64,000 nucleotides of DNA from Amylostereum areolatum (lineage: Eukaryota > Basidiomycota > Agaricomycetes > Russulales > Stereaceae), in contig SAXG01000028.1 in assembly GCA_012932865.1 (NCBI GenBank), positions 1 through 64,000 on the forward strand, read 5' to 3'. Within the stretch, counting starts at the first letter, position 1; the number at the start of each line of letters is the position of its first letter. The notes beneath the pieces were generated by a model. It was not told where the DNA came from, ran no database searches, and saw only the letters and a program-made list of their open reading frames with translations. The position numbers and the translations under genes are program-made. Below, piece after piece: positions 1 through 11,559 of this stretch.

Positions 1-1430
1 GAGGCCGCGGGCGATGGCGCTCGTAGGACTCGACGCGCCTTCCGTTCCAAGTTCGCTTCTCCGACCGTCGACCGTCGACCGCCCCCCCCGCTCTTCGTCG
101 CATGTTGCTTTCGTCGGGTCTTCCATCCTTCGTTCCCTTCGCTCCCTTCGTTCCCTTCGCTCCCTTCGCTCCCTGCGTCCCTCCTCTCCCTGCGTCCCTC
201 CTCTCCCTGCGTCCCTCCTCTCGCTCTGCCGTCGGTATACCTTCGGACGGTGCAGTCTCGGCGCGGTCGCCCCGTGTCTTTCTCCCCTTTTTACTTGTAC
301 GTTTTTTATTTCACGACGTTTTCCGCTTTTCTTTTTGGGTGCGGGACGTGAGGGCGTGGCGGGCACGGGCACGGGTCCGCGATCGGTATGCTATTCGTAT
401 TACTTATGCACTCGAACTCGACCTCGGACTCGGACTCGGACGCGCTGCGAATGCGCGGCGCCGCGTGGAAGGCGCGTTTGGTCATAAGTATGTTATGTAC
501 GTCTGCACGCACCCGAACCCGCGTGCATCGTTTCGATTCTCCCAGGCGGACATCACGCTTCCAGCTTCAAGGAGGTCGCACGACCGACACACCGTCTCTC
601 AGATCTCAGCGGTCGGCGCCTTGTTCGTGAGCCGTGGGAGACGAGACCCGGTGCTCCCGCATACGCCGTCGCGGGCGGCGCTGGGGCATTACGCACGTTC
701 TTTCGGCCGTCCGTGCGCCAGACAACGCGCCCGGTAAGGAGTGCCCGGGGTGGGGGTGGGCCGAGCACACATACTTAAGTATGGCGGGGGATTGTGGCAC
801 CGTGGCGCCGCGCGGCGGCGAGCTCGGGAGCGCGCTTCTAAGGGATCTTCGGACGGGGATATTATTAGACAAGTAAGTAGGGATCGTGGCACTTTCCGAG
901 AAGTCGGGAGGGCGAAGGGCGCGCGCGCGGACGCTGGAGATGGAGATCCATCGGTCAGCGAAGCGCGGCACGTTGGGAACATGGGCGACCGGCACGCTGT
1001 ACTTACTTGGTAGGGCGCACGATCCGGGCGAGGCGAGGGTTCCGCAGTATACTTACTATGTATGCTGTATTTCTTGGGGGTGCGAAGGCGTCGATTGAGG
1101 GCGAGGAGGGCACGTTCGGGTGGGCGGAAAGGATCGGGGGCGCGGCGAGGGGGATGACGATGGAGGGATTGGGAGCTTGGACGATGGCCATGCGTCGCAG
1201 GGTTGGTTGCGGACATCTGGACATGATCTGAGGGGGGGAGGGGGGCAGATGAAAGTGGAGGAATGGGCCGTAACAACCGCGTCAGCGCAAGGCCTGCGTG
1301 CCCATGGTTCCTGGCCACCTTTCCGTCAACCACCGGATCTGAGCGCTGGGTGTCCAGTTCGTTCAGTGAGAGCAAGACGCCGATACGTACGTCGATCGGC
1401 ACGGGCTCCATGTGCATGAGGAAAATGCGG
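1..1430. other. GC-rich stretch without a supportable gene
   Basis: Several overlapping open frames exist on both strands, but they are low-complexity (Arg/Ser/Pro-rich) and typical of chance frames in GC-rich DNA. I see no domain and no consistent exon chain. A short tandem repeat lies near the left edge. Nothing else is supportable. Confidence 0.5.
131..224. repeat. short tandem repeat (CTTCG / CTCCCTGCGTC units)
   Basis: About five copies of a 10-base unit (CGTTCCCTTC / GCTCCCTTCG) run directly into three copies of a 15-base unit (CTCTCCCTGCGTCCC). The array makes the Ser-Leu-Arg repeats seen in overlapping frames, so those frames are best treated as non-coding. Confidence 0.8.
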
Positions 1431-1439
1431 GTGCAGCGG

Positions 1440-1850
1440 CGTCATCGGCACCCGCTTCCTTCCAAATCGGATGGATGCAGCTTGCCGGGGGCCTTGACTT
1501 GAAGACGAGGTCGCGCCGGGGGAGACCGGTCCTCCCTCGTCCCCGTCCTGTCGGCCTCGCGAGTCGCCAGCGTCGAAGATCGGGAGAGGAGGCGGGCGCG
1601 GGGGACGCGTGCCAGCGATCACGCGCACGGCGGGCCTCCGCCCAGGAAACACGGACGGGCCTGGACCATCCCGATGTCCTGCCCCATCTCAGCGGGGAGG
1701 AGCTTCCCGCTTTCGCTCTGCGGGTCCTTCTCCACCACACCGTCGGTGTTTCCGGCTTCGGTGGGGAAGGGGAAGGGGACACAGGGAGGGTGCGCTCAGA
1801 CGTCAGTGCCGCGGCAGAAGACTGCAGCGCGGCGGGTCGTCGCGGAGGCT
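1440..1850 (-). pseudogene. decayed fragment of the PUS9/RIB2-like gene
   Basis: This segment repeats, in the same order and orientation, blocks of the 3' part of the intact pseudouridine synthase gene at about 4300-4680. Three blocks align by eye: 1480-1540 with 4310-4370, 1660-1700 with 4500-4545, and 1798-1840 with 4633-4675. The frame is lost between blocks and no catalytic region is present. It looks like an old partial duplication of the neighbouring gene. Similarity is clear in the blocks, but I could not compute overall identity. Confidence 0.6.
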
Positions 1851-1879
1851 GCTCGTGTAGATGTGAGCGACGATAAGGG

Positions 1880-2429
1880 TTAGGGATTGTCACGGTAGAC
1901 TGACGAGGACAAGGACAAGGACAAGGACAGGGGAACTTGAAGGACAGCGTCGTTGCTCTCTAACACGTCCTGTATCTGTATCGCGGCGTTCGAAGACAGG
2001 AGGATCGTATATTTATATTGCACTCCCTGGGGCAGAAACAAGGTGCAGACGCACTCCTCACTGGCGTGACTGAGCGGCCTGGTAAGTAGGTATTCGATCG
2101 CGTGAGGTGCATCGTCGTCGCCGTCCGTGAATCCAGCACGCATGGGCCGTTGCTGAGAGGGTCCGCGGGTCCTTCTCCAGGTCGGGAAGGGGACGTCGAG
2201 GCGGGCTCTGTGAAGGTCATCGTGGGACGTGGAACGGCCATCGAAGAAAGGAGCCGACCGGCGACGGGTCATCGACGACAAGGATATCGTCCTCAAAAGG
2301 GATATTGTTCCCACGCCGTTCAACGCCACGCCAGCGGCCCTCAAACTTAACCAGCGACCACCAACTCCAAGCCCGACCCTCAACTTACAACCGCCTTTGT
2401 GCCCGTCCCCTTCCTTCCCGCCTACCTCC
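1880..2429. other. intergenic; unassigned open frame on the minus strand
   Basis: A 199-codon minus-strand frame spans 1880-2479 without a recognisable domain. It partly overlaps the start of CWC15 on the other strand, so I do not call it a gene. A short GGACAA repeat lies near 1905-1930. The stretch just before 2430 should hold the CWC15 promoter, but no clear TATA or CCAAT site stands out. Confidence 0.3.
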
Positions 2430-3604
2430 ATGTCCACCGCCACAGACCGACATGGGACCCCGCCCAGGCGAAACGTCAAGGGCGGCTCCCGCCAATTCTC
2501 CCGTGCGCGACATGGCCGCGCACACCAAGCTCAAGTTCCGGTGCGTGTCCCGTCTTCCCCTCCCCTCCCCTCCCCTGCCCTCTCCTCCCGTTCCACCCTG
2601 TGCACTCACAAACGAACACAGACAACCGGGCCAGACCTCCGTCTCCGACGTCCAGAAGCGCGACCTGCGCGCGGAGCTGCTCGCCGCGGAGGCCGACGCG
2701 CGCGCGCGCAAACGCAAGGCGCAGGGGCTCCCCGGCGCGGAGGCGGCGCACGCGCCCTGCGATCACCGCCGGGGACGAGGAGGCGCACAAGCGGCGCAGG
2801 GTGCTGCAGGAGGCGCTGGAGATGGACAAGGACGCGGACAGCGACGCGGGCAGCGGGGATGAGGCGGGGGAGGGCGGCGAGAGGAAGATGGACGTCGATG
2901 GCGGAAGGACAAAAAGGACGACGAGGAGGACGAGGATGATAGGTGCGTTCTCTCGCTCTCCCTCTCCCTCTCCCCTCTCCCCTCCCCTCCCCTTTCCTTT
3001 CCTTCCCCTCCCTTTCCTTTCCTTCCTCTCCCCCTCGATATCTGACGCACGAAAATCGCAGCGACGACGAAGACGAAGACGAAGACGACACGGCCGAGCT
3101 CCTGCGCGAGCTCGAGAAGATCAAGCGCGAGCGCGCGGCGGACAGGCGCGGCGCAGGCCGCTGAGCGCGAGCGCGCAGGCGGACCGCGACGCGGAGATCG
3201 CGGCGGGCAACCCGCTCCTCAACCTCGCCGCCGCGCTCGGGCAGGCGCCCGGCGTCAACACCACCGCGCCGGGCACGTTCGCCGTCAAGCGGCGCTGGGA
3301 CGACGGTGCGTGGCTCTCCATTCCCTCCTCCCCTCTCCCATTCCCCCTCTCCTGCCACCTCCCCGCCCCCCTCTTCGTGGCGCCACGGTTCTGAATCGTC
3401 CTTTTTTTTTCGCAGACTTGATCTTCAAGAACCAGGCGATGCACGACAAGGACAAGCCGCAGGGCCAGTTCGTGAACGACCTCCTCCGCACCGAGTTCCA
3501 CAAGTGCGTCCGGCCTTGCCGCTCCTCGGCTCCTCCCGTGCTCACCATCCCCCCACCACCACCCCCCCCTCCGCAGGAAATTTATGTCTCGCTTTGTAAA
3601 ATAG
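2430..3604 (+). CDS. CWC15: CWC15/Cwf15-family pre-mRNA splicing factor
   Basis: CWC15 belongs to the NineTeen (Prp19)-associated spliceosome and acts in the nucleus. The product shows the family landmarks in order: an N-terminal HRPTWDPAQ segment, then AHTKLKFRQPGQ, an Arg/Lys/Glu-rich middle, an acidic stretch, ELEKIKRERA, GNPLLNLAAALGQ, RRWDD, LIFKNQA and the C-terminal KKFMSRFVK. Introns with good borders lie at 2541-2621, 2943-3061, 3306-3415 and 3504-3576. The ATG at 2430 is followed at once by family-conserved residues, which supports the start. The N-terminal 40 codons use three frames in turn, and another slip lies near 3160. Either the assembly has single-base indels here or the gene is damaged; I favour indels because every conserved block survives. 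The 3' end lies 69 bp from that of the convergent pseudouridine synthase gene. Confidence 0.85.
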
Positions 3605-3672
3605 TCTGTCGTCGCATGTACGTAACCCCCGCGGCCGCTTTGCACCCACGTTCCGTTCTGTACTCCATCTAT

Positions 3673-6480
3673 CTATCCACCTGTCTGTCTGTCTGCCTCC
3701 CTACTAAGAGCACGATGTCCATCGATCCCCGCCGCTCCGCCTCCGCCTCCGCCTCCGCGCGCGCGCGGCCCCTCGCCTCGCCTTCTGCCCACGCCCACCC
3801 CGCGCCCGCCCTCCGGCATCCCGGTCTCGAACACACCCAGACTGGTCGTGTACCGGAGCGCGTGCAGGAAGATGTAGAGCTTCTCCGCGGGCGGGTCCGG
3901 GTGCAGCGGCAGGTAGCACTCCGCGCAGAACAGCACCCCGCCGTTCTGCGCCTGCACCGCGGCCTGCTGCGCGGCCTGCCTCGCGCGCTGCGCGGCCGTC
4001 GGCGCGTCCGGCGGCGGCGCGCGGCGCAGGGCCGGGTCCGCGGGGCCGGGGGGGAGCGCCGCGAGGCGCGCGAGCGCGTCGGGCTCGGTGAGCTGGGGCA
4101 CGGCGTCGGCGTCGGCGTCGGCGTCGGTGGGACGGGGCGCGTCCGACGGCTCCGGCGCGCCCGCGGGGGGAGGTGGCAGCGGCGCGGTCGCCGTCGCCGT
4201 CGCCGTCTGCGCGGTCGCGTTTCGGCGCCGAGGCTTCGTCCCCGCGTACGCGGGCCCGCCGCGCTCGCGCCTGTGCGGCAGCGGGAGCGGCTTCATCGTC
4301 ATCCCCGTCGGGTGCAGCTTGCCCTTGGCCTTGAAGATGACGTCGCGCCAGCGGGACCAGTCCTCGTTCCTCGTCCTGCGCGCCCCCGCCCGCCCTCAGC
4401 ACCCAACGACGCAGACGGCAAGGGAGGAGGAGACGCACCTTCATGTTGCGCAGACGCGTGATCACGCCCACGGCCTCCGCCGAGAGCGGCACGGGCGAGC
4501 CCATCCCGATGTCCTGCCCCGTCTCGCGCGGGAGCAGTTTCGCGCCGGCGGGCTGCGGCGCCGGCTCGGTCGCGGCGGGCGTGGGGAGGGCGTCGGGAGG
4601 GCGAGGGCCGGAGGCGGGGAGGGGGGGGTGCCTTCGGACGTCAGCGCCGCGCCGGAGGACTGCAGCGCGGCGGGCTGGACGGGCGCGGGGCGCGCCTCGG
4701 ACGGCGTGGTGTCGATCCCGCCTTTGCCGAGGTTGGGGCCCTGGGAGGGGCGTTCAGCCGGCTGAGAGGGGGCGGGAGGGAGAGGAGAGCGCGCGCACCC
4801 ATATTCGCGTCTCGGAGTACACGGGGTCGTTCGCGACGGGGAAGCCGAGGTATTGGAGGTGGACGCGGATTTGATGCGCTGCGGAGGGGGTAGGTGAGCG
4901 TGGGTGCGAGCGGGAGAGCGAAGGGCGTACAGCGGCCTGTGAGCGGGCGGCCTGGATCGGACGTGAGCATCGGGTCGCTCGGGGAGCGAAAGGGGGATGC
5001 GCACAGTGCAGGACGCTGCTGTCCGTGTTCGCGTCGTAATGCAGGCGCGTGAAGATCGTCTTCGCGGGCTGCGCGTCGACGGAAGAAGGCGGGCGTCGGG
5101 TCAGCGGCGTGCGCCGAACCGAGCGGGGGAAACGCGTGGCCGCACCTTTCCGTCCGGGTGGACGATGTTGAGGCCCATTTGACGGTCGACGGTGAGCAGC
5201 GGCTGGTCGACGACGACTTCCTCTCTACACCCCGCCGCGCGGCCGTCAGACCGAGCGCAAAAGAAAAGCGGAGGAACCACCCACGCGGGGAACTCGCCCG
5301 CACACGGGCGATGTACTCCTTCTTCACCTCGCCGGCCATGAACTCCTGCGTGAGGAGGTTTCGCGCGCTGGGAGGAGAGGCCGATGATCATGAGGCCGGA
5401 CGTGAGGCGGTCCAGGCGGTTCACGGCTGGGCCCTCTCAGCGTGCGGGTGGAGAAGGGAAGAAAGAAAGAGGACGCACTGTACACTTTTCCGTACGAGAA
5501 CTCGCGCTGGAGGATCTCGACGAGGGACAAAAAGTAGTAGCGTCCGGTTGCGTGCACGGGCTGATGGTGAAAAAATATGGACGTGAGAGGCTGATGTGCG
5601 GAAGGCAGGCGAAAGCGGCAAGCAAGGGCCTGGTAGGGACATGTTCACCCCTGCTCCCACTCGGACTGGGGCAAGGGAATATGTCGTATTCACGGGCCAA
5701 CTACCCCTGACCGGACCCAGGGCGAACCGGTCTTGGTTCAGCACAGTGAGAGGGACGTACGATGCTACCGGGCTTGTTGATGACGATGAACTCGCGGTCA
5801 GCGTCGTGGTGGAGGATCTTGACGGGCGTCGACGTCACGGGCGGTTCGTGTCGGTGGACGATATTTCTGCGCGGGGGGCGGTCAGGAGAGAAAGCCCAGT
5901 GGATCGTACAGAGCGAACGCACTCCATCCGATCGCCGTTGCGCACGATGGTGTCGGGTTTGGCTACCTTGCCGTTGATGGTCGTGACCCCAGAGTCCAGC
6001 GCGTATTTCTGTCGTGCGATGCCCATCAGCCGCTGGTCCTCATCGCGCGAGCGAAAGAAAAAAAAGCAAGAAACGCACGTAGTACTCCACCGACCGATCC
6101 CTGAACTCCGTCGACACGATCTCCAGAATCTCCCTCCCCACCCCTCTCCCCTTGGCCATGGTCGTGTACGGATACCAATACGGCTCGATCCTCTCAGTCC
6201 GGGGCGCGGGGGTGGGCGCGGGGGCGCGGGGGCAAGGTCGGGGGCCATTGCGGCGAGGAGGCGGCGGCGGACGACGTGTCTGAATGGTCGGCGGCGGGGA
6301 GGAGGATGAGCGGGAGATGGACGCGGTTGGAGAAGAAGGGGAAGGAGGGGACGGGGTGCGTCGGCGGTGGGTGCGGGTGTTGGGAGGGCTTCGACTTGGA
6401 CGCGAGTCCTGGGGAAGCGGCCACTTGAGGAGACAGGAGAAGAGGCGGGACAGCGTGGGGCGGGACGAGGCGGGAGGCAA
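3673..6480 (-). CDS. RluA-type pseudouridine synthase (PUS9/RIB2-like)
   Basis: RluA-type synthases convert a specific uridine in RNA to pseudouridine; the Pus9/Rib2 group acts on position 32 of tRNA. In order the exons encode an S4-like N-terminal part (YPYTTMAKGRG, then ALDSGVTTINGK and IVRNGDRME), the catalytic core with HHDADREFIVINKPG, VHATGRY, and the active-site block NRLDRLTSGLMI containing the catalytic Asp, then GEVKKEYIARV, VDRQMGLNIVHPDGK, and the C-terminal Cys-containing CAECYLPLHPDP followed by LYIFLHALRYTTSLGVFET. This tail is typical of fungal Pus9/Rib2 proteins. At least eight short introns interrupt it. I chose the Met at 6480 because its frame runs into the first recognisable exon; the proline-rich leader is poorly constrained. 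No deaminase domain is visible, unlike yeast Rib2. Confidence 0.8.
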
Positions 6481-7010
6481 CGGCGAGCGGCTTCAACGGC
6501 GAGCGGCTTCAATGGCGCGTCGCACTTTTTCGTTGGAGTCGTGGAGAAATGCGTGGTGCAGGGTGTCCTTTTTTTCTTGAAAAAAGCCTTCAGACGATGC
6601 CGGGGACTCGGAGGTAATGTCTGTGCTCGTCGTGGAAGACAACGACGACGACGACGACGACGACGATGCGAGGTCACACGTCATGTGACTCGGGTTTTTT
6701 CGATTGCCGACTTCAAACTTGTTCAGACTTCAGCCACTCGGTCCTCGACTCCTTCTCCATATTCATCACTCCCAGCCGCGCCGTTTCCGCATCTTCACTT
6801 CCTTCCGAAACAGAGCCATAGACTCGCGAGTTCCTCAGGCTGAATCTAGTGTGGGACCACTGTGCAGTCTTTAGCGCGCTGCCGCCGTGGCCCGTCGCCA
6901 TCCAAAAGCTTACTGGTGGCAACCTCGTTCCCTCTCCAGCTGTACGCCACACCTCTACGCTTTCTGAAAGGTGCATATCGGGCGCGCTACAGCTGTATCT
7001 TGCGTCCACA
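6481..7010. other. intergenic between divergent genes
   Basis: A GAC/GAAGAC trinucleotide run lies near 6640-6670. No gene is supportable. The segment should contain the divergent promoters of the pseudouridine synthase and of the hypothetical gene starting at 7011. Confidence 0.3.
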
Positions 7011-8026
7011 ATGGATGTGGCCTCTGAGTCCGAGGGCTGCGCGCCACCGTCAGAGTTCCTCCCGCACATAAAAGGTGCGTTCGCACACCCAGCAGCTCAG
7101 ACCCGACAATAGCCCCGGCTCCAGAATCAAGTGAATCTCTGACCCATCTCCGTCCGTTTCGTTCTCTCAGAGGTACGTGGATCACCCTCACCCCTCCCAA
7201 AGGTCGATCATCTGCGTCGCCTTTATATCCTTCGATTTCACGCACTTGTCCTTCAGCTCACCCGCGTTGTCAGATGCTCCCGCGAAACCATTATAGCCCA
7301 GGCTACGAAGGATACCTCCTCCCTTCTTCCTCCGTCGTCATCTCCGTCGCCGCCAACCCCTCCGATCCCTCACCCTCCCTTGAATGGTCCCTCCTGACCA
7401 CAAGCCCCTCCGGAAAAACGATAAAATACACCATCTCGCCATCAGTTTATTCCGCCGTGCAGCCCCGCCCACCCTACGCCAGCACGACCTACCACGTTCC
7501 GGGCGACAAAACGCCCCACTGCTCTCCGGGCCCGACCCGCTCTGCACGCTCGCGTACTTCGTTCCTCCTCGCTGGCGTTTCTTCCGACGCGCTCTCCTCC
7601 GAAACCCTCACCGCGCTCTCCGAAGAGGCCGTCGCCCGCTGCCACGCCGGCGTGCCAACGTATCTGATCCCTGATTACGTCGCGCGGGGCGCGGGCGCGT
7701 CTCGGCCCCCTTCGTCTGGCTCCTGCTCATGCTCGATGGAATCGAGAAACACACCTTTCCCGCGCGGCGCAGACCCAGGCGCAGGAAGAGCACTCAGGGG
7801 AACGTGCAGCGCTCCGTGCGCTGAACGTGCTCGTGTGCGTGGAAAGCTTGCAGGCGAGAATGATTGAGCTCGGCGTGAATGTTTTAAACGCCCGAGGGTT
7901 CGAAACGGCATTTCTCTGGGTACAAGACAACGATGGTGCGTGCTCCGATGTTTCTTTCGCTGTGCGCGCCGGCTGAGCGCAGGTATGTGGGTGGGCTTTC
8001 TTTGGGGGATGCAGAGCAGGCCCTAA
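7011..8026 (+). CDS. hypothetical protein, multi-exon
   Basis: I do not recognise this gene. An ATG at 7011 opens MDVASESEG...PHIK, followed by an intron from about 7072 to 7170 with GTGCG...CTCAG borders. A last intron at about 7936-7981 joins FLWVQDND to GMWVGFLWGMQSRP and a stop at 8024-8026, which is good splice-frame evidence that the 3' end is real. Between 7270 and 7790 the best-looking sequence changes frame at least twice, so exact exons cannot be set. The readable parts include a helical stretch (LRALNVLVCVESLQARMIEL). It may be frame-damaged or contain assembly indels. Confidence 0.4.
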
Positions 8027-8439
8027 TGAATGCTGCATCGGGGGTCCACGGATTGCGCAAGGTCGTCGTCCCGCGCTAAGCAGTCGAGCGGCTCTGAACA
8101 CCGTGACTCTTTTTCTTTCGAGCTCGATGATGCTTTGGTCTCATCTAATCATACTATAATCTCTGTTCAATACATGCAATAGTTTCCCTAATCAATCGCT
8201 GCAATTCGAGGTGGGCGACGCGAGCATACGTTGTAACCTGCCAATCAGTTGTGTTAAATTTACTTCTAGTAGCTTTCCTAGAATCCGACTGCAAGCCACA
8301 TACTTATGCCATCGCTTCTCGGGCAGTAGGGTGGACACTGGAGGGAACCCTATTATCTTGTATTTGAGTACATACTAGCCACTGCCAACTGGTCAGATAG
8401 TCAGTTATGCATTTATAACTTATGACTCATGACTTTGAA
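8027..8439. other. AT-rich intergenic flank
   Basis: Base composition falls sharply compared with the gene upstream. No open frame or RNA gene is visible. This is the left shoulder of the nested transposon block. Confidence 0.4.
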
Positions 8440-8754
8440 GTAGTGTTGCACAAAATACAAATAAATATCTTGAGGAGCCATATTATAATGGATACGAAAA
8501 AATGAGTATGGAGAGAAGAATTTTATTCATATCCGTATTTAATCATATTTACTTTGTATTTACTACCCACATTTCCTGTCTCTAAATCACTCCAAATCAG
8601 GTCTATTCTCGGACTGTAATCGATGATATGACAGTACATGATTGTATATCAGTGCTTCTGAAGTGTCATATGTATACAAGCTCTCATTAAAGCCTCCCAA
8701 GCTTGTTAACATGCTTTGGAAAATGCTGAGATGACTGGGAGATGGCTGTCCACA
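8440..8754 (+). mobile_element. left part of an AT-rich TIR element (MITE-like)
   Basis: The 15-base sequence GTAGTGTTGCACAAA at 8440-8454 is an inverted copy, with one mismatch, of TTTGTTCAACACTAC at 16106-16120. The DNA between is very AT-rich on both sides of the chromovirus insertion. Removing the chromovirus leaves about 580 bp, a plausible size for a non-autonomous DNA element. The TIR resembles hAT ends, but I see no matching 8-bp target duplication outside the repeats, so the class is uncertain. Confidence 0.45.
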
Positions 8755-8759
8755 GTGTA
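8755..8759 (+). repeat. target-site duplication GTGTA (left copy)
   Basis: GTGTA at 8755-8759 directly precedes the 5' LTR and recurs at 15856-15860 directly after the 3' LTR. A 5-bp duplication is the normal mark of LTR retrotransposon integration and fixes both ends of element 1. Confidence 0.9.
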
Positions 8760-9179
8760 TGTCACGGATCGCTCCATTTCTCTCTTCGTTTGCAGACCTC
8801 GTACACGCGACGTGTCACGGCACATGACTTCCCCTTGCATCACATGCTTCAACGACGTCATTGCCCGGACTTCCGAGCGGGGTTCCGCATCCTTATCTAT
8901 GACATCACTGCTCCGGACCTTCGTCCTCCGCCCCATGACTCCTTTCCTATTGTTCCCCCCACTCGCACCACTATCGCATCGCATCGCACCATCGTTCCCA
9001 CTTGTATATAAGGACAGTGTTTCTCTTCCCTTTTCCCTAGACTGTCCATCTCGTCATACGGTACTGTAGCGCACGTTGCACTACCCTAGACCCCGGCACT
9101 CTCGAATCTATTTTCTTCTCGCTCCTCCCATCGTCGCGACTTAGGCGGTTCATCGGTCTCATAAACTGCGTTTCTGACA
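8760..9179 (+). repeat. 5' LTR of element 1
   Basis: 420 bp starting TGTCACGG and ending CTGACA. A TATA-type site (TGTATATAAGG) lies near 9003-9013 and would serve as the element promoter. The differences from the 3' LTR that I can see are one lost G in a G run and three transitions. Confidence 0.92.
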
Positions 9180-9261
9180 CCTGGACAGTCTACCCCTACG
9201 CCTACCTCGCACCCCTCTCTCCATCTAACTCTGCCGTCTCTACGACGTTAAAAACTCCCAC

Positions 9262-10345
9262 CAGACCTCCCGAACGCACCGGTCTTCCCCCCGTTCAACG
9301 GAAAGCCAATCACCCCCCGCGATGACGCACCACTCCCCTACCCTTGGTCCGACGCCGTCACCGTCAACTGCCTCGTCCCCGTACAGAACCTCTGCAAGAA
9401 AGATCCCTGGACCGCGCACGGCCTCAACTTCCGCATCTTCGAGTGGAGGTGGCACAAGGACCACGGTACTGTCGTCCTCGCCCTATACGTCCGGATCACT
9501 ACGTGCATCAACATAGATCTCGAACGCCTTGAATTCACCCTCTACGCCCCCACCTACCACACATACCTCATCCAAGACGCCCCCAACCCGATCCTCCAAA
9601 CCAGTTTCACCCTCCGTCTCCCAGTTTAAACCGCCGGACCCCGAATCCACCCCGCCACCAGTCCTCCGTCCCACCATCAAGGGTAAGACCCTTCGTCGCC
9701 GCCACCACGAACATAAGATCCGCCAGGCAGTAAAAGCCGGCTCTACCTCACCAAGAAACTCCTCGGCCGTCCGTCGCCCCATCGCGGCGGACTTCTTCTA
9801 GACCATCATCACGTCCTCCACAGCCCCTCGTCCCCCCACCCCAAACCTTCCCCCAGGCGTCTTTCGAGACTACTGTCCCGAAGAATACTATATCCTCATC
9901 TCGCACAGACTAAGGAATCCGTACGTTGGCTGCACGACGAACCAAACCGGCAACGTCGAGACTGGTACTTCGACACGACGACCGCCACGAACACCCTACG
10001 TCGAAGAATTGGATTTTGTCACCGCTGCGGACGTCCTACAGCGCTTCCTGAACCCCCCTCCGACCAACTCACCCCCCACCCCGTCGACGTACTGTAATCG
10101 AAGTCCCAGAAGGATCAACCACAACGACACAACTGGGAAGTGGTACGCCTATAGACGGAACAAGAACGGAACCCCAGGATGATCAGTAGTTGAGTGGCAG
10201 CCCACTTCGTTCAGTCCCGTCCAAGATCACTGGTCGTGGCATCATAACCAGCAATTCCTCACCCCCGCTGACTTCCTTGTCGCAAAACAAGTTGAGGACG
10301 AAGTTGAAGAAGCAGAAGAACGCCGACGAGAAACCCTACGCGCCG
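9262..10345 (+). CDS. element 1, long region upstream of the canonical gag capsid
   Basis: Two readable blocks precede the usual gag. The first (about 9310-9627) contains CKKDPWTAHGLNFRIFEW and ends in a stop after LRLPV. The second (about 9860-10050) contains EEYYILISHRLRN, DWYFDTTT and a following acidic helix. The corresponding part of element 2 has SKDPWAWHNWKVALG, WYFANESQDDLTEADF and GGTWNIVIG in the same order. The resemblance argues that both elements carry a conserved Gag-linked domain. I do not know its function. Frames are broken, so this is a remnant in this copy. Confidence 0.5.
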
Positions 10346-10347
10346 CC

Positions 10348-11428
10348 TTGATCAAGAACTCGCCCAATCCCTCACCGTCCCCCCTCCCCTTCGACAAGAT
10401 GTCCGACGCCGAATCCAAACCTGCCGTCTCCAAGCGGGAGATCGGCCCCAAGCCAAAGCCATTCAAAGGCGATAGACGCGACACCCTCCGGTTCTCCCTC
10501 GAGCTCCGCATGTTCCTGCGCGTTAACAAGGATGTTTATGCCACAGATGACGCCAAGATGATGCTCCTCCTCAGCCTGATGGAGGACGACACGGCGAAAG
10601 CCTGGGCCATGCATCGCCGCATGGAACTCTTCGCCGATGAAGCGAGAAGGAAGACGCCGAAACCCTCGACCCCACGCCCCCAACACTCCACTATAACTCA
10701 TACAAAGAGCGCTTCGAGAGGTTTGGCAAAGACTTCGTACCCGTCGATCCGAAGATAGAGGCTCAGCGTAAGATCAACGAGCTCGCAATGACCACCCGGG
10801 ACGTCACTGACTTTATCACCGAGTTTGAGATGCTGGCAACCATGTCAGCGTACGACGACGAGGCGCTAATCCACTTTTTCAAGAAGGGACTTGAGCGTGA
10901 CCTCGCAAGCAGGTGGCCCGGTCGTACCCGTTCCCCAGCAAGCTCGCGGAGTGGAAGGAGCGCGCCCGCCGCATCAACCACCAGTGGCTCGAAGAGAACC
11001 CGAGAGGAAGAGCAGTCAGTCCAAGGGGGCTGTCGCGCTCACCTCGAACGGTTCGACCAACGACTCCTCGTCGCGCCGAGTCGGCGCCTTCACCAACACC
11101 TCGACCCGCCCTGCAAACTGACGGACGACGAGTGCGCAAAGATGATGCGCGAAGGCAAGTGCTTCATGTGTCGACAAGCTGGTCACGTCTCTCGCGACTG
11201 CCCCAACCGCGACTCGAGCGCGCGACGGGTGGGCGCAGTAGAGACTGGGTCCAAGGCCCCTCCCCTGCCGACGAACACGGCTCTCCCCACTGCGAAAGCA
11301 GCTCCCGACCCATCCAAAACCATTGCACAGCAGTCAGCGATCACTCGCCAGCTGAAGGATCTGGACGCGGAAGGCAAGGAGCAGGCAGTAGCGCTGTTGA
11401 AGGACATCCTGGAATCGCAGGATTTTTG
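10348..11428 (+). CDS. element 1 gag (capsid and nucleocapsid), frame-broken
   Basis: The capsid-like part (KPKPFKGDRRDTLRFSLELR, then LLSLMEDDTAKAWAM) is followed, after a frame slip near 10680-10790, by VTDFITEFEMLATMSAYDDE and FFKKGLERDL. A second slip near 10900 precedes a CCHC zinc knuckle (CFMCRQAGHVSRDC, about 11160-11205) that would bind the element RNA. The frame ends QDF-stop at 11426-11428. The Pol frame continues in the -1 register across this stop, as in element 2, but without a perfect slippery heptamer. Confidence 0.75.
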
Positions 11429-11559
11429 AAACGCCCCCCAGTCGCGTCGTCTGGTGGAGGCAAAGGACTTTTGGTATCATCGTCGAATCGTTTCGCTGTA
11501 TTATCATCCTGCATACCTGTGAGCAATCGTATCCCCCGTGTTTGTATCTGTCTACTGTC

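Noticed and set aside
102..737. Long plus-strand open frame of 211 codons at the left edge
   Set aside because: It is built on a simple repeat, has low-complexity Arg/Ser/Pro composition, and overlaps equally long frames on the other strand. No domain.
689..1417. 242-codon minus-strand frame
   Set aside because: Composition is typical of chance frames in GC-rich DNA and it has no match to the intact neighbouring gene beyond its edge.
1880..1900. Telomere-like GGGTTAGGG near 1876-1884
   Set aside because: A single occurrence, not an array.
3310..4461. 383-codon plus-strand frame
   Set aside because: It runs through CWC15 introns and antisense to the conserved pseudouridine synthase exons, so it is a shadow frame.
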